From JALZAH01 sp051000755 (GTDB lineage: Bacteria; Actinomycetota; Acidimicrobiia; Acidimicrobiales; Palsa-688), in contig JBPCNZ010000038.1 in assembly GCA_051000755.1 (NCBI GenBank), positions 1 through 8,075 of the forward strand: 8,075 nt of DNA, given 5' to 3'. The translations under genes were made by a program, and so were the position numbers. Below, piece after piece: positions 5,943-8,075 of this stretch. Below the pieces are notes generated by a model. The model did no database searches. It had not been told where the DNA came from and was given only the letters and a program-made list of their open reading frames with translations. Positions within the stretch are counted from its first letter, which is position 1. Each line of letters begins with the position of its first letter.

Positions 5943-7946
5943 TTGAACGCCGCCTACGTGATCCTCGGGCTCCCGCTCCTCGGTGCCGTCATCCTCCTCG
6001 TTGGGGGCCGGCGCTTCGGTGACCCCCTCGCCGGTTGGCTGGCCACCCTGCTGGCGTTCGGTTCCTTCGCCGCCACCATCGTGACCTGGCTGTCGCTGCT
6101 GTCGCGCACCGGCGCCCACCGCACCGTGATCAAGGAGATCTTCACCTGGTTGCCCGTGGCCGGCCTCCACGTGGACTTCGCCCTGCAGATCGATCCTCTG
6201 GCCATCACCATGGCCCTGTTCGTCACCGGTGTCAGCAGCCTGATCCACCTGTACTCGATCGGCTACATGCGCCACGACGACCAGTACCCCAAGTTCTTCC
6301 TCCTGTTGAACCTGTTCCTGTTCTCCATGCTGGTGCTGGTCCTGGCCAACAACTTCCTCTTCAGCTTCCTCGGCTGGGAAGGAGTCGGCTTCTGCTCCTA
6401 CGCCCTGGTCGGGTTCTGGTTCGATCGCAACTCGGCGGCGGTGGCGGCCAAGAAGGCCTTCATCACCAACCGGGTGGGGGACTTCGGGTTCATGATCGCT
6501 CTGTTCCTGATGTTCAACCACTTCGGGTCGTTCGACTACTCCAAGGTGCTCGGCCCCCTCATGAGCGGCGGTAGTGGCGCCCTGGCCGGGGCTACGGCGA
6601 CCGGACTCGGGCTGATGCTCTTCCTCGGCGCCGCCGGCAAGTCGGCCCAGCTTCCGCTGTACATGTGGCTGCCCGACGCCATGGAGGGCCCCACGCCGGT
6701 GTCCGCCCTCATCCACGCCGCCACCATGGTGACCGCCGGCGTGTACCTGATGGCCCGGGCCGCTCCCATCCTGCACTACACCCACAGCACCCAGGTGGTC
6801 ATCGCCATCGTGGGGGCGGCCACCGCGTTCTACGCCGCCACCGTGGCCTGCACCCAGAACGACATCAAGCGGGTCCTGGCCTATTCGACGATCTCCCAGT
6901 TGGGCTACATGTTTCTGGCCATCGGCGCCGGCGGCTACGTCGACGGCCTCTTCCACATGATCAGCCACGCCTTCTTCAAGGCCCTGCTCTTCCTGGCCGC
7001 CGGATCGGTGATCCACGCCATGGCCGACGAGCAGGACATGAAACGGATGGGGGCGTTGCGCAAGTACCTCCCCATCACGTTTCCGGCGTTCATCGTGGGT
7101 TTCCTGGCTCTGTCGGGGATCTTCCCCTTTGCCGGGTTCTGGTCCAAGGACGACACCCTCGACGCCGCCTGGCACATGAACTTCTTCCTGTGGCTGACCG
7201 GTGCGGTCACCGCCGTGCTCACGGCCTACTACATGAGTCGCCAGGTGGCCCTGGTCTTCGGCGGCCGAGCCCGCTGGGATGAGGCGACCGACACCGAGGC
7301 GGCCACCGGCACCGAGGAACGAGCGGCGACCGGCGACGCCGTCGAGCCCGCAGCAGCCGAACCCGGAGCTGCGAAGGGCGCCGGCTCCGAGCCTCACGAT
7401 CATGGGAACCGGCCCCACGAGTCGCCGCTGGTGATGACCGTGCCCCTGGTCCTGCTGATGATCGCCTCGTTCTTCGGTGGGCTGCTCAACCTGCCGTTCT
7501 TCGGTATGGACTACCTGACGAAGTTCCTGGCCCCGGTCTTCCCGACCGCCATCGCCGCCGACATCCACGTGGCGTCGAGCACCAAGGTCATCCTGTCGAT
7601 CATCGTGCTGATCGGCTGCCTGGGGGGTATCGTCGTCGGGCTGGGGATCTGGAAGACCGCCGAGCATCCCCAATTGGAGCCGGCATTCCTCCGCCGCCAG
7701 TGGTTCCTTGACGATGGGCTGGCCGCCGCCGTCTCGGGGCCCCTCAACGGGGCCGCAGTCGGCCTGGCGTACGGGGTGGACGCCGAAGTGGTCGACGGCG
7801 GGATCAACGGCCTCGCCCACCTGACCACCGCCACCGGCCGTCAGCTCCGTCGTCTGCAGACCGGTTACGTCCGCAACTACGCCCTGGCCTTTGGGGTTGG
7901 CATCGCCGCCGTGCTCTGCTACGTCGCCACCCGGGTGGGCAACTGA
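5943..7946 (+). CDS. nuoL: NADH-quinone oxidoreductase subunit L (NuoL), distal antiporter-like proton pump
   Basis: NuoL (ND5 family, 667 residues) is the distal proton-pumping subunit, related to Mrp-type antiporters, with a C-terminal lateral helix that runs along the membrane arm. Key charged residues are all present: E146 in GWEGVGFCSYALVGFWF (E. coli E144), D180 in TNRVGD (D178), K233 in GAAGKSAQLPLYMWLPDAMEGP (K229), K345 in SHAFFKALLF (K342) and K402 in GFWSKDD (K399). The block TPVSALIHAATMVTAGVYL and the sequence DIKRVLAYSTISQLGYM are classical family markers. The C-terminus keeps the lateral helix region (about 545-600) and LQTGYVRNYALAF (638-650). A hydrophilic Ala/Glu/Thr-rich insert lies at 443-492 between two late helices. 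The TTG start gives a normal N-terminus (NAAYVILGLPLLGAVILL). The gene is separated from nuoK by 6 bases and from nuoM by 4. Confidence 0.98.
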   Translation: MNAAYVILGLPLLGAVILLVGGRRFGDPLAGWLATLLAFGSFAATIVTWLSLLSRTGAHRTVIKEIFTWLPVAGLHVDFALQIDPLAITMALFVTGVSSLIHLYSIGYMRHDDQYPKFFLLLNLFLFSMLVLVLANNFLFSFLGWEGVGFCSYALVGFWFDRNSAAVAAKKAFITNRVGDFGFMIALFLMFNHFGSFDYSKVLGPLMSGGSGALAGATATGLGLMLFLGAAGKSAQLPLYMWLPDAMEGPTPVSALIHAATMVTAGVYLMARAAPILHYTHSTQVVIAIVGAATAFYAATVACTQNDIKRVLAYSTISQLGYMFLAIGAGGYVDGLFHMISHAFFKALLFLAAGSVIHAMADEQDMKRMGALRKYLPITFPAFIVGFLALSGIFPFAGFWSKDDTLDAAWHMNFFLWLTGAVTAVLTAYYMSRQVALVFGGRARWDEATDTEAATGTEERAATGDAVEPAAAEPGAAKGAGSEPHDHGNRPHESPLVMTVPLVLLMIASFFGGLLNLPFFGMDYLTKFLAPVFPTAIAADIHVASSTKVILSIIVLIGCLGGIVVGLGIWKTAEHPQLEPAFLRRQWFLDDGLAAAVSGPLNGAAVGLAYGVDAEVVDGGINGLAHLTTATGRQLRRLQTGYVRNYALAFGVGIAAVLCYVATRVGN

Positions 7947-7950
7947 ACCC

Positions 7951-8075
7951 ATGAACACCGCCCTCGGATTCCCCATCCTCACCGTCGCCATCCTTCTGCC
8001 CGTCATAGGGGCGGCCGCTGTCGCCGCCATCCCGTCGTCGCATGACGAGGACGCCAAGCTCCTCGGCATGCTGGT
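7951..8075 (+). CDS. nuoM: NADH-quinone oxidoreductase subunit M (NuoM), N-terminal fragment cut by the window edge
   Basis: An ATG 4 bases after the nuoL stop opens a frame that runs to the right edge, giving 41 complete codons. The product starts with a hydrophobic helix containing FPILTVAILLPVIGAAAV, then the charged stretch SSHDEDAKLL. This fits the first transmembrane helix and loop of NuoM (ND4 family), whose N-termini typically read 'fPiL-x-iflPllGa'. Position directly after nuoL is the conserved place for nuoM, which encodes another antiporter-like proton pump of complex I. No good Shine-Dalgarno sequence is visible; GGGTGGG at 7933-7939 is the closest purine run, and translation is probably coupled to nuoL. 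The identity rests on position plus this short N-terminus, so no catalytic residue can be checked. Confidence 0.88.
   Translation, partial: MNTALGFPILTVAILLPVIGAAAVAAIPSSHDEDAKLLGML

Noticed and set aside
5439..8069. Very long open frame (876 codons) on the minus strand opposite nuoJ-nuoM
   Set aside because: It lies antisense to clearly identified nuo genes. Its translation is a Gly/His/Asp/Glu/Gln-rich composition artefact with no recognisable domain; long antisense frames are expected when third codon positions are nearly all G or C.
5943..8075. nuoL-nuoM as Mrp antiporter or membrane-bound hydrogenase genes
   Set aside because: The antiporter-like fold is shared, but nuoG, nuoH, nuoI, nuoJ and nuoK in canonical order, and the NuoL lateral-helix tail, identify complex I.

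Overview
The window is one continuous block of a bacterial respiratory NADH dehydrogenase (complex I, NADH:quinone oxidoreductase) operon, all on the + strand, in the order nuoG-nuoH-nuoI-nuoJ-nuoK-nuoL-nuoM. The first six genes are complete apart from some doubt about the nuoG start. nuoM is cut by the right edge after 41 complete codons. The left edge lies in or just before the start of nuoG, where nuoF would be expected immediately upstream.

The DNA is very GC-rich, with strong G/C preference at third codon positions, GTG and TTG starts alongside ATG, and tightly packed genes. The NuoG, NuoH and NuoL sequences have an actinobacterial style: NuoG has its molybdopterin-like half and a C-terminal domain joined by a linker, and NuoL has a QTGYVRNYA tail. 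A high-GC actinobacterium, possibly of the Acidimicrobiia type, is my inference; no taxonomic marker gene is present.

Layout: nuoG (50-2932) is the large Fe-S subunit of the peripheral arm. nuoH (2925-4109) is the membrane subunit at the quinone site. nuoI (4106-4912) carries the two [4Fe-4S] clusters that relay electrons towards quinone. nuoJ (4909-5634) and nuoK (5631-5936) are small membrane subunits of the proton path. nuoL (5943-7946) is the distal antiporter-like proton pump. nuoM (7951 to the edge) is the next antiporter-like subunit. Electrons would pass through NuoG and NuoI to quinone next to NuoH, and the membrane arm (NuoH/J/K/L/M) would couple this to proton translocation. The first four junctions overlap by 8, 4, 4 and 4 bases and the last two gaps are 6 and 4 bases, so the genes are almost certainly co-transcribed and translationally coupled. 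No stretch of more than 49 bases lacks a gene.

I found no mobile element, CRISPR array, RNA gene, internal promoter or terminator, and no sign of a new system. The residues I could check for cofactor binding and proton translocation are intact. The departures from a plain nuo operon are low-complexity, probably disordered additions in NuoG (linker with a 27-base tandem repeat), NuoI (tail with a threefold seven-residue repeat) and NuoL (loop insert), an alternative TTG start for nuoL, and a GC-rich hairpin at the nuoG/nuoH junction.
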